The notes: generated by a model from the sequence alone, not told the origin. DNA of 64,000 nt from Tillus elongatus (GCA_964006375.1 OZ023269.1:63041968-63105967); one strand, 5' to 3'; counted from the first letter of the stretch, positions 31,626-45,749 are shown. Numbers and translations: made by a program.

Positions 31626-34354
31626 CAACACGTTAGGTGTCAGCGCAGGCGTTCAGCCGACTTAACATTAATAGAAGCCGTTAGCTAACGTTGTCACAAC
31701 GTTAGGATCTGATGAACGCAATTTTTTTGACAGAACAATAGAGCTGCTGGCAGCTACTGGAGCCTGGTGAACTCGCCCATTTCGGCTACCTATTTTGTAA
31801 ACTATCTCTCGCATGATGTCGTGTGGAGAGTCCAGTGCAACATAATAAATTATTATTTGCGTAAAGTGAAGTTTGACGTTTCGTCACAACTTTAATTTTT
31901 TAACAAATTAGTTATTTTACTAATTTACTCTGTATGGTGCCTATATTATGTAATATAAAAAAAAGTGGTCATTGAGTTTAGTGCTGTATTCTATATTACC
32001 TAAAAAAGATATTATACGCGAAGAAGTGGAATGTAATTTCAACTGCTTTATCGACCTATAGAAATGTTTTATTGCGAATAACCTTGTTGTGAGTGCAGTT
32101 GGCCTTCTATGGGGTCACTCTCCACGTCATATCACAGAAAGTGCGAGGCATATGCGCATACTTCATTGTTTATACTCTCCTCCTGTATTAAAGCGACATC
32201 AGTTAAGTGGCATTAGACCGACATAACAGGTCCAAGTATAGTTATAGGAGATGTCAGAAGTTAAAAGCTTTACTTGATTGAAAAATCCTTAACACAAATG
32301 TAACAGTAGGGTGACCAACATAAAATTAAACTTCCACAGCCATCTGTAATGCAAAATAATATAAACTAATGAAGAACAATAGAGCAAGTAGCGAAGGATA
32401 AACGTGACCCTAGACTAAAATGATGTATTGCAAGTCTATTTTATAAGCATCTGTACACATTCATTGATAATTTGAAGAAAAGCAGAAAGAATAATTTGGC
32501 CCAGATAAAATCATGATTGTTTAGATTGAGTAACCAGGACAACAGCTCCTCGCGCTGTTGTCTGACGTCACAACTAATGGCGCGTATTCCAACATCACGT
32601 GTCACGAATATCATTTAACCTCCAAAAATTGAGTTGCTTTGCGAAGCTTCTTTGTCACCATACAAGTGAAAGAAAATAACCGAAAAAATCTGTCTAAGAT
32701 GACAACCTTTTCGGCTTTTTAGCAGCAATTTGCAAATTTGAAACTAGAATGGCGAAAACAAAAGCAACAAAAAAACTACCTTATACCTTACTATTTACTA
32801 CACTCCACTCTCGGGAGGGACTAATCGTAGCATTAAAATCGGAGGTTGCCATATATAACTATTCATACATGCGTCTCTTGAATGGCGTCAAGTTTGAAAA
32901 AAAATACTGCTCCACAAATTTGCCTTGATGAAACCAATTTATTTCTTATAAAGAGTTTTCTGCATTTATTCAAAACAACTATACCCAACACCTTACCTAT
33001 AAATATACACACTAACACATAGTGCGAAATTCGTTCATTTTTTGGGTTGCAAATAGGTTGGTAAGATGAGTTAAATTAAAACGAATTGAAATAAATTCAG
33101 TTGAATCAAATCGTAATTCTCGTCAAATTCATAATTTTTTTCATAACTTGCAAAGGGGCTGATGATGTGACTATTTATCTATGTGTGCCCTGAAAGGCGT
33201 CAAATTTGAGTAACTCATAACTGTCACCTTGATAAAAATAACTTTTAATACGACAAAATATATTTCTGCCTGTATTATATTTTCTATGTCTCTACCTACT
33301 TTTACTTATGCTTTTAACTTTTATAGAATAATATTCCCCTTGTTTCACCAGGAAATTATGATCATCTTTAAAATGTCGTACCTACTAAATCAGCATGCAA
33401 TTCAAATTAAATATTACACTGTTCTAATCAATTGAACGACTTAACATTTATATCGTAAGCAATAATCTCAGTGCTTAACGCATGATGTTCTTTAAGGTGA
33501 CGATTGAGATTAGTTTGGAATAAATTTTAGTAGGTACAATGTTTTCATAGAGTGGCCATTCTTAGGTTTTATATTAGTTTAGAGGGCGATGTAAAGTTCG
33601 GCAATCTCACACTGAAAGTAGACGTGACAACAGTGTTGTGACTGAAAATATGGAACATGTTTTATATGTTGGTAGCAGTGCAGAATGAAAAACTCTGTTT
33701 GCATCTCCGTTGTTAGTCAAAGTTGCGTATATATATGTCACTGTCACAAAATCAATAACAATTAGTTATTTTTGATGCTAGTTGTTGGTCACTTTGGCTA
33801 GGTAGATAAAATATAATTGTAGTAGAAAATGCCAGGGAACGTTTTTGTGTATTCAAATGAAAAACTCCAAATAAAAGTTTGTAAATAATGTTCATCCAAG
33901 TATGAAGTGTAGACTTAATTATTCCCCTCGTTTCCACGAGGGCCTACTTTAACACGGATAGTGTTTCTTCGCGGTTTACAGCTATTTCCTTCCTTTTATT
34001 CTGTAAGTCTCACCAAGAACCAATAGGTTCACATATACGATCTGCCTGTGCACGCAGACTACAATATATACAAATGCAAAATTGTTTCTGAAATCTAAAC
34101 ATGTTAAAGAGATATAAAAAAGTATAATATAGGGTATTTAAACTATACGTCAATACGATGCTTGTTTGTATATTGCACAATCTAACATTTTCTCTATGAT
34201 GACCGTAATCGTGATACATCACGCAATAGTAAGTAGTAGTAATAGTGGCATTGATAAGGTGCGAGTTCACCAGGCGTCAGTATTGAAGTCGCCCATTGTA
34301 AACAGTTGCGTATGATCATTGCAACCGGTTTTTTACTGTCGCGAGATGGTCGTT
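31626..34354. other. spacer between inverted-repeat arms, no gene
   Basis: About 2.7 kb of AT-rich sequence. It contains a MITE end near 31725-31790 (gctgctggcagctactggagcctggtgaactcgcc) and another near 34255-34300 (gcgagttcaccaggcgtcag). Short frames (for example 33229-33435) have no recognisable domains. Confidence 0.45.
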
Positions 34355-35620
34355 GTAGGCTAACGGTCGCTATTTTTCCAACGCAGATCACAAGTATTTA
34401 TTCGGTTCAACGTATTGTCACAGCATAAGGAATAAGGAACAATAATTAGTCTGCTGCGTGGTATTTTGTAGGAAATGGCAAACTGTTTAAAAGGGATCTA
34501 TTATGTATACAACGGACTGTTATACAATATAGTCGAAACTGAAGAAGTTCATGCCACTTTACAAGCTAAGTAATACTGCACTGTGTTTATTTATTAATAG
34601 GTACAATTTTCAGAAATATGTCATACGTGCGGTAGCTACTTGTAATTTGAAGTGATCTTTTTTCTATCTCTAGCACATGGTTGTAAAATTATAGGTATAT
34701 GTGATTATAAGTTTATGTTATAATTTAACTGGGAAACTTAAAAATAGGCCTATATTGACAGAAGCTTTTTACTACGTGAAATGTGACCACCAGGATTCAT
34801 ATAACTTCCTCCAATAACACCTAAAAACAATTTACAATGTTTCACAAATCTACAAGCTATAATTAAATTCAGCAAAATAATAACTGCAAACAACACTTAT
34901 TCACATGATTCCTTGGATGTGCTAAAATGTTATTTGAAGTGGTTGTTGGCATAGAAAGGAACAATGATTGTTACAAAGTAATGTTTATATTCCAGTAAAT
35001 TATCAGTTTACCCCCTGGAGGGTTCTTAGAAATTCTTTTTTATAAACATGCTTAGAACCCACCCTGGATGCACAAGCCGCAAGAAAAAGTTCGTGCAAAC
35101 AACCCCCAAGAAAGTTACAGGACCAGGAGTGAATAGGGGTACTGTGCGAGGAATAAAAAAAGGGAATATAAACGGAAAATTCAAGAAAAAAGCTTAGTCA
35201 GACCTATAAAAGTATTTTTTTATATATTGCAGCCATACCTTCTTTAAACCCTGTCTACCCCGCATTCTACGCAGGTCACGTAGCTTTCTTAGGGGTTGAT
35301 ATTTAATGTGGTTTATGCATTGAGGGTGGTTGTAGGCATAAAGGAGGGGAAGGAAAATCCCACTAGGAAGTAGTATTCCTCTGGTACTATTCTTAATAAT
35401 AATTTACTAGTACACTACACAACATAGCACACAATCCTAAACTAAAAGCAGGAAAGCCTTTTCTTTTTCTTAAAGGTCTACCTACAATCAAAACACCGAA
35501 AAACAACATAACTGTTGTTCATCGTTAGAGTTGACATAAACAACAATAAATCGTTCACGAGAACAGAAAAATACTCCCAAGTGTTGGCTAACGCAAACAG
35601 TAACCGTTTTGTTCTGCTGA
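34355..35620 (-). repeat. right arm of the long inverted repeat
   Basis: Reverse-complement partner of 30044-31625, diverged by substitutions and small indels. The segment near 35050-35150 (ccccaagaaagttacaggaccaggagtgaataggggt) is also shared with the tandem repeats at 47460-47550 and 47740-47815, which links these families. Confidence 0.8.
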
Positions 35621-35691
35621 ACGTGTCCAAATGGTCATCTTACACGGTTGTCACTTATTCGTATAACTGTGTATCCGCGGGTAATATCTCT

Positions 35692-35836
35692 ACATATATG
35701 TATGTATATACATACATATATGTCTACATATATATGTATGTATATACATATAATATACATGTATGTATATACATACATATATGTCTACATATATATGTAT
35801 GTATATACATATAATATACATACATACATATACTAA
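35692..35836. repeat. TA/TG-rich repeat with 62-bp unit
   Basis: Two consecutive near-identical ~62-bp units of tatgtatatacatacatata type, starting near 35699 and 35761. Simple-sequence derived, non-coding. Confidence 0.85.
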
Positions 35837-35968
35837 TATACACTTATTCCATGCTCATTTCCCAACCCATTCGAATCTCAAGTTTCGTTTTGCAAAGCAT
35901 TTAGAAAATTAGAATATACATACATTTAATTTTCGGAATATCGTTTCAAGCTTTAATAATACAGAAAT

Positions 35969-36318
35969 CACAAATTTTTTTTTGGACTTTAACGTCGGTC
36001 TATTTCCGTGACTATGGCCAATTTCCGACACCAGAGAGCAGTTTCACATCACTATCCTTTAAATTTTGCTGAACTTCTGCCTTTCTGTAAGGAGGGTAGG
36101 GATCTTTAACGTGCCCAACATCGCATGGACACGGGATCGACGATCCGAAGGGCGGAACGTGCAGACATTTAACCTGTTTAAACACAATGCCACAACCTCA
36201 GTAGATGTTAATTTTACAGTACGTACTGAAAAAGTGTAATAGGAACCCTGGGAATCGAACTCAATACCCTTCGGTTCAGAGACACACGTTCTTACCACTG
36301 CACTACCGAGGCCCTGCC
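35969..36318 (-). mobile_element. tRNA-derived SINE, copy 2
   Basis: Same family as 28959-29320, with the same body (aacgtcggtctatttccgtgac..., gggatctttaacgtgccc) and tRNA-like head. A box TAGTGCAGTGG and B box GAGTTCGATTCC are on the minus strand near 36295 and 36256. It ends in an A9 tail on the minus strand (35972-35985). Possible short duplication cagaaat at 35962 and 36319. Confidence 0.85.
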
Positions 36319-36469
36319 TCAGAAATTTGCGACTTCGTTATCTGCTTTTATTAATATTAACGCGTTTAACACACTTTCTGTTGCAAAAAAGAGAATATGG
36401 AAATAAAGCTAGGTTGAGATGATATTGATGAATGCTGACAGTTTGATTTCATTTAAAAAGACAAGAAAA

Positions 36470-36605
36470 AGTTTACCAGGTGCCGGCTGCTGCCAGCAGC
36501 TGCATTGTGATGCCAAAAAATGTTGACAAATGTCAACGTTTTGTCAATTCTTTTTGACATAACAATGCAGCTCCTGGCAACAATCGGGCCTGGTGAACTG
36601 CCCTT
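36470..36605. repeat. hairpin MITE copy
   Basis: Diverged copy of the 38177-38312 family: accaggtgccggctgctgccagcagctgcattgtgatg, a tgttgacaaatgtcaacgt core and gggcctggtgaactgccc at the right end. A second, related pair of ends (gagcttgccaggcg near 36607, catctggtgaactcggc near 36825) follows immediately. Confidence 0.75.
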
Positions 36606-36861
36606 TGAGCTTGCCAGGCGATAACAGCTGAGTTTAAGCGCTTATCTGCTGACTACCAATACATTTCAGCGGTTGGATCCTAATGCACGTATTGCTGACT
36701 TCAAGCATTATTTTGTGACGTTTATCTGTCATTCGGTTTTTACAAACCGGTAACAGTTGAGTTCCAATAGAAACATAGTGGGACTGGTGTACGCATACGA
36801 TGACACAACTGTTCAACTGTTGGCATCTGGTGAACTCGGCAAACATTTAAGCTAAAAATGC

Positions 36862-36945
36862 AAGTTTATGGCCCTGTAGGGAATCAAACCAGGGATCTTC
36901 GGGTTAGCAAGTCCAACACACTAACCACTAGGCCGCTTAGACACT
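36862..36945 (-). repeat. tRNA-like sequence (SINE head or tRNA pseudogene)
   Basis: The minus strand contains GCCTAGTGGTTAGTGTG (A-box type) and CTGGTTTGATTCCC (B-box type) at normal tRNA spacing. Anticodon and T-arm stems pair poorly, so I do not call a functional tRNA. No SINE body of the 28959 family follows. Confidence 0.5.
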
Positions 36946-38176
36946 CAGAAATCATTTTATGATGCGGGAAAATTCAGAAAGCTTAATATAGTTATATGAA
37001 AATTTTAAATTTTAGTTTCTAATTCTCCATTACCACGAAAGTGAAAAAGAAAAACGTGATATCTTCTCGCAACCTGTGGAAAATTGTAAAAGTTATTATA
37101 TTAGACCAGAGATAAATCCGTTTTTACATTTGACATTCTTCACATTCTTTACTCTCTAATGGCGATAAAACAGCTCTTGGCAATTAAGCGTTTTAGACTG
37201 CAACGAATAATATTGTTCAAGATTCATGAATATTTTCACTTACGGTCATCTTTATTGGGACTTGAACATTTTGCCCGCGCTAATGGCATGATCTACATTA
37301 TAATTTATCACAAGTGTCAAAGAAGTTATTTTATTTTGATGCTTTCAAAAGACAAAAATTAAGATGAAAGTTTTTGTATGTCTTCATTAGTCAGATGATA
37401 GATAAATAATTGATTTGCAGTAAATCGTATTTTATTGAGAATGGGTTTGTTTTCATGTCGTGTTTGTACTTCCGAGCATTGATCATAGACCTACTTTTTC
37501 TTTAGCACATATTACCCATAATTAATGACTACACTATGTCATGCATATGACCTATATAGCCAACAATTAGAACGGAAAGATGTAAAAAAAATGTGGCTGA
37601 ATAACCCGAATGATTTGGTCATACTTTTATTAAATAATTATTACCGCGTTCCAATTATTATCCTGTTGAATCGCTATATTTTACATTTGTCATGAAACTA
37701 ATGTCGCTATTTACTTCAGAATATTAGTCACTTTATTCGCGACTTTCTTGAACTACTTTTGGCGGAAAAATTATTTCTGATTTCTTATTCTATATCGTAT
37801 TTGTTAGCTAGATGTTCACAATACGAATTTTACCCCCCAATCACAAATTATTTTAATTGTGCATTTTCATTTTTCTAAGCATCCTTTTGCATATTATTTA
37901 TTGGTAATGTTGCAAAATATATAGATCTGCCTGAGGCGCCAATTTAATAGCACGATGCAACTAGCACCAGAAACTATATAATATGAAAATAGAAAAGTGT
38001 GAATTTTAAATCATTAATTATGTGTTTACGTTAATACCTAACTCATAATATAAACAATAAAACTCAAATCAAGTTTTTTAAGTTTGAACGTATTAACCTC
38101 ACAAAAAATTACCAGGATTCTTGATTAGTCTCAGAGTTAGATCAAGACTCAAGGAAGTAAGCAGATTAATCGTTGG
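36946..38176. other. AT-rich non-coding stretch
   Basis: About 1.2 kb with no supported gene, repeat or RNA. The frame at 37159-37362 has no recognisable motif. Confidence 0.45.
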
Positions 38177-38312
38177 GCGAGTTCACCAGGCGCCAACGTT
38201 GTCAGCAGCTGCATTCTTATGTCAAAAATTGTTGACAAAATGTTGACATTCGTCAACATTTTTTGACATAACCATGTAACTGCTGATAGCTGTAGGCGCC
38301 TGGTGAACTCGC
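38177..38312. mobile_element. 136-bp hairpin MITE, best copy
   Basis: Perfect 18-bp terminal inverted repeats, GCGAGTTCACCAGGCGCC at 38177-38194 and its complement at 38295-38312. An inner palindrome is centred near 38246 (tgttgacattcgtcaacattttttgacata). The whole unit can fold into one hairpin. Diverged copies are scattered from 29.6 to 36.8 kb. Confidence 0.9.
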
Positions 38313-39452
<1,140 letters not shown>

Positions 39453-39790
39453 TTAGACAACCATGCAAATAAAAAAAGTTGGTTGGCGTCTGCGCTGTCA
39501 GCCATAGTTTTTTATGTGTTATTTTCACAAAAATCAAAATGATAGGCTCTCTTATTTTGATAGGTTAGTCTAAATGTATCTTAAAAGTTCAAATTTCCCA
39601 GATTTTTCACTTCTGGTCGGCCATCTGGACCGCCATGTTGGATAACGTCATCTCAGCTTAGAGCTCGTTTCTCTCTATATCCAAACCGCCATATTGTTTC
39701 GTCACCCTGATGTCACACGCATGCGCAGAGTCGGGTGGAGCATATGGAGGCTCCAGAACTCCCCATTTATACCTACTAGGGAGTGTAAAC

Positions 39791-40290
39791 ATGAAAGTTA
39801 CTTGCGATTGCATTAACATGACGTGTGATGATACTTCTGATATGGATGAAAACGTTGGGCCTGGGATCTTTAAAACAATTAATAACGATTTTTGTAAAGA
39901 TTTCTATTGGGGTCAAATTTATGCAGCTCTACGTCAAAACATTATTGAGATTAAACAAGAAAGTAGAATGTTGCTGGATACAAGGTATGCTATTAATTTA
40001 ACCGGAAGTGTCGCAATTGGTGTATCAAAGGCAGCTGGATTGATTACAATAATTAAAATTGTAAATACAAGCCCATACCGACCACATCTAAATATAGCAA
40101 TCTCATCTGGTTCATGAGAATAGGAGTATTTTATTTTAACACTGACAAAAGCAGCTGGAGAGTACTCTACTAAAGGTAATGAGATTCAGCCTGAAAATAT
40201 TGGAATATGTACTATCACGTCTATAAAAATACTAAACAGTAAAGGTGTATCAATCGCAGATGACTTTGTTAATAGTAGAGAGATAATGTC
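39791..40290 (+). pseudogene. Polinton-associated small protein 1, copy C
   Basis: The ATG at 39791 is preceded by gtgtaaac, as in copy B. It reads KVTCDCINMTCDD, ALRQNIIEIKQESRMLLDTRY, VAIGVSKAAGLITIIKIVN and NIAISSGS, then a stop at 40117. The frame continues EYFILTLTKAAGEYS, QPENIGI and GVSIADDF. This is the least damaged copy; only nonsense changes interrupt it. Proteins 2 and 3 do not follow: the next sequence is a CAAGGTCAAGG repeat. Function unknown. Confidence 0.6.
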
Positions 40291-40330
40291 TGTTCTGGAA
40301 CGACCTTGTGAGGTGATGAGGCACCATTTT

Positions 40331-40430
40331 CAAGGTCAAAACCTGATACATTTTTCAAGGTCAAGGCCAGAGGTATTTTCCAAGGACAAGGCCAGCGATA
40401 TTTTTTCAAGGTCAAGGCCAGCCACAGCGG
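40331..40430 (+). repeat. CAAGGTCAAGGCCAG tandem repeat
   Basis: Four imperfect units of about 30-33 bp (tttttcaaggtcaaggccagNNNtatt) starting near 40330, 40354, 40379 and 40407. Short, possibly the decayed end of another element. Confidence 0.75.
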
Positions 40431-40509
40431 CAAAATTTACGCTTGAAATTTGTTTTGTATATGTACAGGAAATATCTCAGGGAATTATTATTATGAAAAT
40501 TAATTAATA

Positions 40510-42239
40510 TAGGTGTCGGTTTTTTACTGTAAGGTGTAATGTATCTCCAAATAAATGAATTCTAAGTGTATAGTGTGTATATTATTTCATAAATATCCAT
40601 ATCATTATAAATTATGACTACACATGATTGCCCTGAGAATACTGAAGCTAAATTTATATTTAAGGTGTATATGCTTTTTTAATCAAATATGTATTGAAAC
40701 ATTCTGGTATATTATCATTAAATTTTATTTCAGAGAACATTTACTTTAGACCCTTCAGTAACTATTTTGTAGTTTCCGTCATTTCATTGGCATTTAATGT
40801 TTATTGGGTCAATCATCAATGAATAATTTTCATACCACAGGTGAAATGCCAGATAAGAATTGTATTTTTGTGTTTGCACTGTGTAGAATTAATAGCAGGT
40901 AACAATACAGTGATACATAAAGGAGCTTCCGATCGGAATGCTCTAGAAATTTCAATATCGCTATAAGCTGATAAAACAAACCACGTCAAATAAGTTTCAC
41001 ACGCTATGCAGCTAAAGGTCAAGATATAGGTCGCACACTAAGATCACTTGTCACAAATTATATTCCTTGAAAGGGAATCAAGAGCTCATTTCAAGTATTT
41101 TAAAAGGGTTTTTACATTAAAAGATAACTAAAGAGAACAAGTGTGTCTAGTTTCATGGAAACGTATCTCCCAGTGCACCGATCGGAAATATCCTAGACGA
41201 CAAAAGAAAACCAGATGGTGAAATGTGAACACTTGCTATTTGAGGGCAGGTAATAAATCTTTGGTCTTTTTGTCCTAAATATGCCAATATTTAGATTTGT
41301 ATTATGCGAATGGCATTATTTTTGCAGTCATCGGAATGTCGCGGAAAATTACGTCTTGATTTTCCAGTAAACGTTTCATTTGCTTACACGTTTTTAGAGT
41401 AAAGAAGTTAATTGTAAATATCTGTTCTCTTGCTTTATGAAATAATTAGGTGGCACGTTTACTGGTTTACTAAAGGGCGTAATTGTTAAGAAAGGAGTGA
41501 TAATCACGTAGACTTTTCACTGTCGGCCACCGGTCGATCATAGAAATAACGGCCTGCCAATCTTATCGGTACAGCTGATTATTAACCTCTCGATGACGAA
41601 ATACTCTATGCTGACGAGCACACTATTAGCAAAGTGTATTTAGCATGCAATTTTAGCGGGAAACAATGTCCAAAATAACGGTGCAAGTGTCACATATTTT
41701 GATGCAAGCGAGTATCCTATTATGTTTATGAATTATTTATCTGACAATTCAACTACTTTCATGAAATGTTAGAATTAGCTAGAAAATTTAATGTGTGCTC
41801 ATACATGCAGATTTCTTTAGCAAATCAGGGGCACCCGTAAATAGTAATATACAGGGACGTTCGCAAAATAAGTGAAATAAATGAAGCAGTGGATTAGTAA
41901 AATTATGTTTTAATTAAAAGAAGGTATACTACAATGTATGGGCCATGTGTTCAAGCCACCGACGAATGTGCGAGCGAGCATGTACGCAAAAATTCGGTCG
42001 ATGATTATGTACGTAGTCTATATCTTTCCAACCGTAGTGACTAGCCCTGGAATTCTTTGTTCTCGCGCTGGGAGCGTGTCGAATTCATATAAAAGAACGT
42101 ACAATTGGAACAGAAAGATCAGACCTCGTCTATACCTTGTTGAGTTGTCTCTTCTGCAAATCTGTCTCCGGACTTCATGTTCTTTAAGCAGACATGTGGA
42201 CACTGTCCTGCTGGAAAATCCAACGGCTAGTAAGCAATA
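40510..42239. other. non-coding stretch
   Basis: About 1.7 kb, no supported gene. The frame at 41938-42240 has no recognisable domain and overlaps an equally long antisense frame, as expected by chance in less AT-rich DNA. Confidence 0.45.
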
Positions 42240-42620
42240 GCACACTATCGCCATTTGATCGATTCGGGCAGGTTTGTGCTGATGCTGAAAGTTGTGATTG
42301 TCTTTGGAATTGTGTCTGCTCTTTTGAACGTTCTTCTGCTGAAAAGTTCTCTGTGGTTAGCAGGCACAGCATACTATCGCCATGATCGATTCGGGTAGGT
42401 TTATGCTGTGTTGAACACTGTGGGGTTGCTAGAATCTCGTCTGCGATCAGCTGGCTATAGTGCGGAAATTCTATAGGTAGTAGGTGCAGTATACTATCGC
42501 CAAGGTCAATTCGTGTCGGTTTATACTGTCACTGAACGCTGTAGGCTTCTTAACGATTCATCTGGTGGTTCAGTTTTCCATAGTGTACTGGCGGAGAGAG
42601 CCTATGGTAATCACTAGCGC
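42240..42620 (+). repeat. ~120-bp imperfect tandem repeat, three units
   Basis: The phrase actatcgccaNNgatcgattcgggNaggtttNtgctg recurs at about 42242, 42371 and 42491 (last copy gtcaattcgtgtcggtttatactg). Spacing is 119-129 bp. The errantivirus inserted about 60 bp beyond the array. Confidence 0.75.
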
Positions 42621-42681
42621 CATGAATCAAATTCATGCGAGAGTGTCGAAGTAGGGGACCTCTGCTGGTATTGTTCACGCG

Positions 42682-43086
42682 AGTTAACTTTCTTGTTAAC
42701 ACACTTGACTTTTTAAAAGAATTTATTGATTATAGTTACATAAAATACTTATGAATAATATTAAAAATGATAAATATAAATTATGACAAGTTAAAAGAGA
42801 CTCAAGCAATAACAATGTAGGAATGTCCGTCCGTGGTCTGGTAACTTCCATATATAGTCTCTGGTGGGGCGTGGACCGAGAGGCGGTTTCCACCTAAGTT
42901 GCAGTCTTGAAGGTGATCCTAGCAGGTGGCTGGTTGCTGATTCGAAGGTCTAGTTGTTTACCCATTTATGAATAGTCTACTCTTCTAATTGCGCTGCTAT
43001 TAATTAACCCATTCGTCAGCGACCTTGGGTGTTGAATCTGGATCTGTACTTCTTATATACATTGTATGAGTTGGCTATTGTTATCT
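42682..43086 (-). repeat. 3' LTR of errantivirus
   Basis: Plus-strand start agttaactttcttgttaac, end ggctattgttatct. It matches 58855-59259 in length exactly, with only a few substitutions visible. LTR ends AG...CT (element sense AGATAAC...GTTAACT) are of the AGTTA...TAACT type usual in the gypsy/ZAM group, not TG...CA. Confidence 0.93.
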
Positions 43087-43100
43087 CCTCCATCCTTTAG
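43087..43100 (-). promoter_or_regulatory. polypurine tract of errantivirus
   Basis: The minus strand before the 3' LTR reads AAAGGATGGAGG, a near-pure purine run abutting the LTR. Confidence 0.7.
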
Positions 43101-43110
43101 AGAACGAAGC

Positions 43111-43639
43111 CTATGGTTCGTTCCGAATAGTCATCGGGAATCCAGTAATTGGTTTGGAGTCAGCAGTTTTCGTTTTTGATTTCTGCCAGAAGTATCTTGA
43201 AGTTATTGTGATTATTGTTATTATTATCACAATGTATAGTATAATTGTCCATACACTAGGGTGGTATATGGGCATATCGATGGTTCCTGGAATTTTTCCA
43301 TTGATGGATTGTAACTGGGATTTGATATTGTTCAAGTCGTGCAGTTGGACATTTTCTAATTTTAGTTCTGGTAATTTGTCTGGGAATATGGGTGCTTTAT
43401 TTGTTACCAATTCGATGTTTGGGAGATTGAATGATTGTTGTGTTTCCGATGCCATTTGTACTCAACTAAATCTTTCGTTATTGATGATAAGTTGGCATTT
43501 GGGTTTCAGAGTCGCCAGTTTTGTTCCGCTGATTATTTTGGTTTCTTCATTTTCTTCGCAGCTAAGTTTGATTTTCGTTTCTTCGGGTGCCACTATTATG
43601 TATTGGGTATTGCCATATTTAGAGACTGTTGTTTTTAGT

Positions 43640-43651
<12 letters not shown>
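43111..43651 (-). pseudogene. env: errantivirus Env, C-terminal part with membrane anchor
   Basis: Reads from the left border of the nested block. An ectodomain tail has conserved Cys (KLSCEEN, KPKCQLI), then an in-frame stop at about 43462, then NLPNIEL and a strong hydrophobic segment (IILYIVIIITIITIT, about 43190-43235). A short basic cytoplasmic tail ends near 43111, next to the purine tract. It is separated from the N-terminal part by 10.7 kb and contains a nonsense change, so no functional envelope can be made from this locus. Confidence 0.85.
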
Positions 43652-44213
<562 letters not shown>

Positions 44214-44634
44214 TTTTATAGACATTATAAGTTACCAAGACCGAATATTATACTCTAGTATTTCACTTTCAGACAAGTTCGCTTTTGATTAATCTGTATT
44301 TCGCTGTGCTCATCCTTCAGATCCCTCTCAGTTCGCTCACTGAGATACAGGTTAACTCACGTGATTGGCATGGACCCTCCTTATCGGCCAATAGAAAAAT
44401 ATTTGGCGAAAATATATCGTCTGTGGTATCAATTGCTCATAAAAAACAACAAAAGGCTTTTACAGAAACGTTTAATCGACAGGCAGTCACCTATGCCTTG
44501 GTAAAATATAAAGGTCTAGCCTTTGATTTATCCCGACGCAAATTCGTTTCTCATAAGGCGACTTTAATATTTCTACTAGAACGAATATTGTTCTAAGACA
44601 TCCCTCGGGAGATCCCTTTAAAATATGACTTAAT
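44214..44634. other. unassigned stretch
   Basis: About 420 bp between H1 and a LINE copy. A 103-codon plus frame (44285-44596) is open, but I recognise no motif in it. Confidence 0.35.
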
Positions 44635-44644
44635 AATTTTTAGC

Positions 44645-45739
44645 CTTTTTTTTTCTCCATCAGGGCTCGTCCGCGGCTTTGCCGCCCCGATAGCACTGCA
44701 GCCCTTGGCCTATTGTACATGCCTTCAGTCTCTTTACTCCACCCATTCCAAAATCACTGTGTCTTGAACCAGTCTGCACAGTGATTGGTAGGGTGAGGTT
44801 TTATAATGCTCTGTCTCCAGTCTAGACTAACCGTAGATCAGTTGTCTTTTGCGGTCCAGAGCTGTACACTCGCACAAGATGTGCTGCGCTGATTCCTCCC
44901 CCTCGCCGCAGAGTATGCTTGCGAGGTCCCTCTCGAACCGCCCCATTTTATGCAGGTGTTTCTTGACGGCCATGTGTCCCGTCAAGAGACCTGTTATATT
45001 TTTGAGCTGTCCTCTGCTAAGATTTGGCAGCTCTCTTTGAACTGGGTTCGTCAATTATTGTCTTCCCATGTCTGAGCCCTGGACAGTCTGCCCAGTACAC
45101 CTTGTGTTGGTTTCTGACCCAGGACTTAATGGCTCCCCTGGCAGTGCTCTTTGTCACGGCCAGAGCCGGTTCTGGTCCCATAAATGGTTCTGCTGGACCC
45201 CTCTTCGCGAGACAGTCAAGTTATTCATTGCCTTTGACCCCCCGAGTGACCCGGCACCCTGATGAGGGTGACCTCATTCTGCCCAGCCAGGTCGCTCGTC
45301 TCGCCTCGGCACTCACTCACCAGCCAGGAATTTACCCGTGGGCTACTTAGCGCCTTAAGCGCTGCCTGGCTGTCTGTGGCTATGAGGATCCGCTTGTTGG
45401 TGTAGCCCCTCGTCTTGCTCTCCCGCACACAGTGTAGGATGGCGTACATTTCGGCCTGAAAGACCGTTGTATGGGCTCTGAGGGAAATACTATGACTTAC
45501 CCTAGGTCCTTCCGAATAAACACCTGCCCCCGTCCCACGCTCCCCGCCGGATCCGTCCGTGAACCAGACGAGCGCGTCCCGTGGTATGCCCGGTATCTCC
45601 TCCCGCCAAGCCTCGCGGTCGGGAATTTCCACTGTAAAGTTGTTTTCCCTGCAGATTCGCGGGCTCGCGAAGTCTGACCTCATTTCAAGCATGGGCTCCT
45701 TCACGATCTCCTGAATTTTGCAGTGGCCCCCGAAGCCTG
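44645..45739 (-). mobile_element. 5'-truncated LINE copy with 10-bp duplication
   Basis: Same LINE as 11995-17043. AATTTTTAGC lies at 44635-44644 and 45740-45749. The insert holds the 3' UTR (T run 44645-44654, the A tail), the zinc-knuckle end (LSRGQLKN, LCGEGEESAQHILCEC) and RNase H (FTDGSGG, AEMYAILHCV, ATDSQAAL). A 177-codon minus frame at 45225-45758 covers most of the RNase H. It is closely related to the 12-13 kb copy and otherwise frameshifted. Confidence 0.9.
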
Positions 45740-45749
45740 AATTTTTAGC

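Noticed and set aside
36059..36298. 79-codon minus frame, and a similar 136-codon plus frame at 28943-29353
   Set aside because: Both lie in the body of the tRNA-derived SINE; conservation between them reflects the SINE, not a protein.
36862..36945. Possible functional tRNA gene
   Set aside because: A and B boxes are present but anticodon and T-arm stems do not pair well; better read as SINE head or pseudogene.
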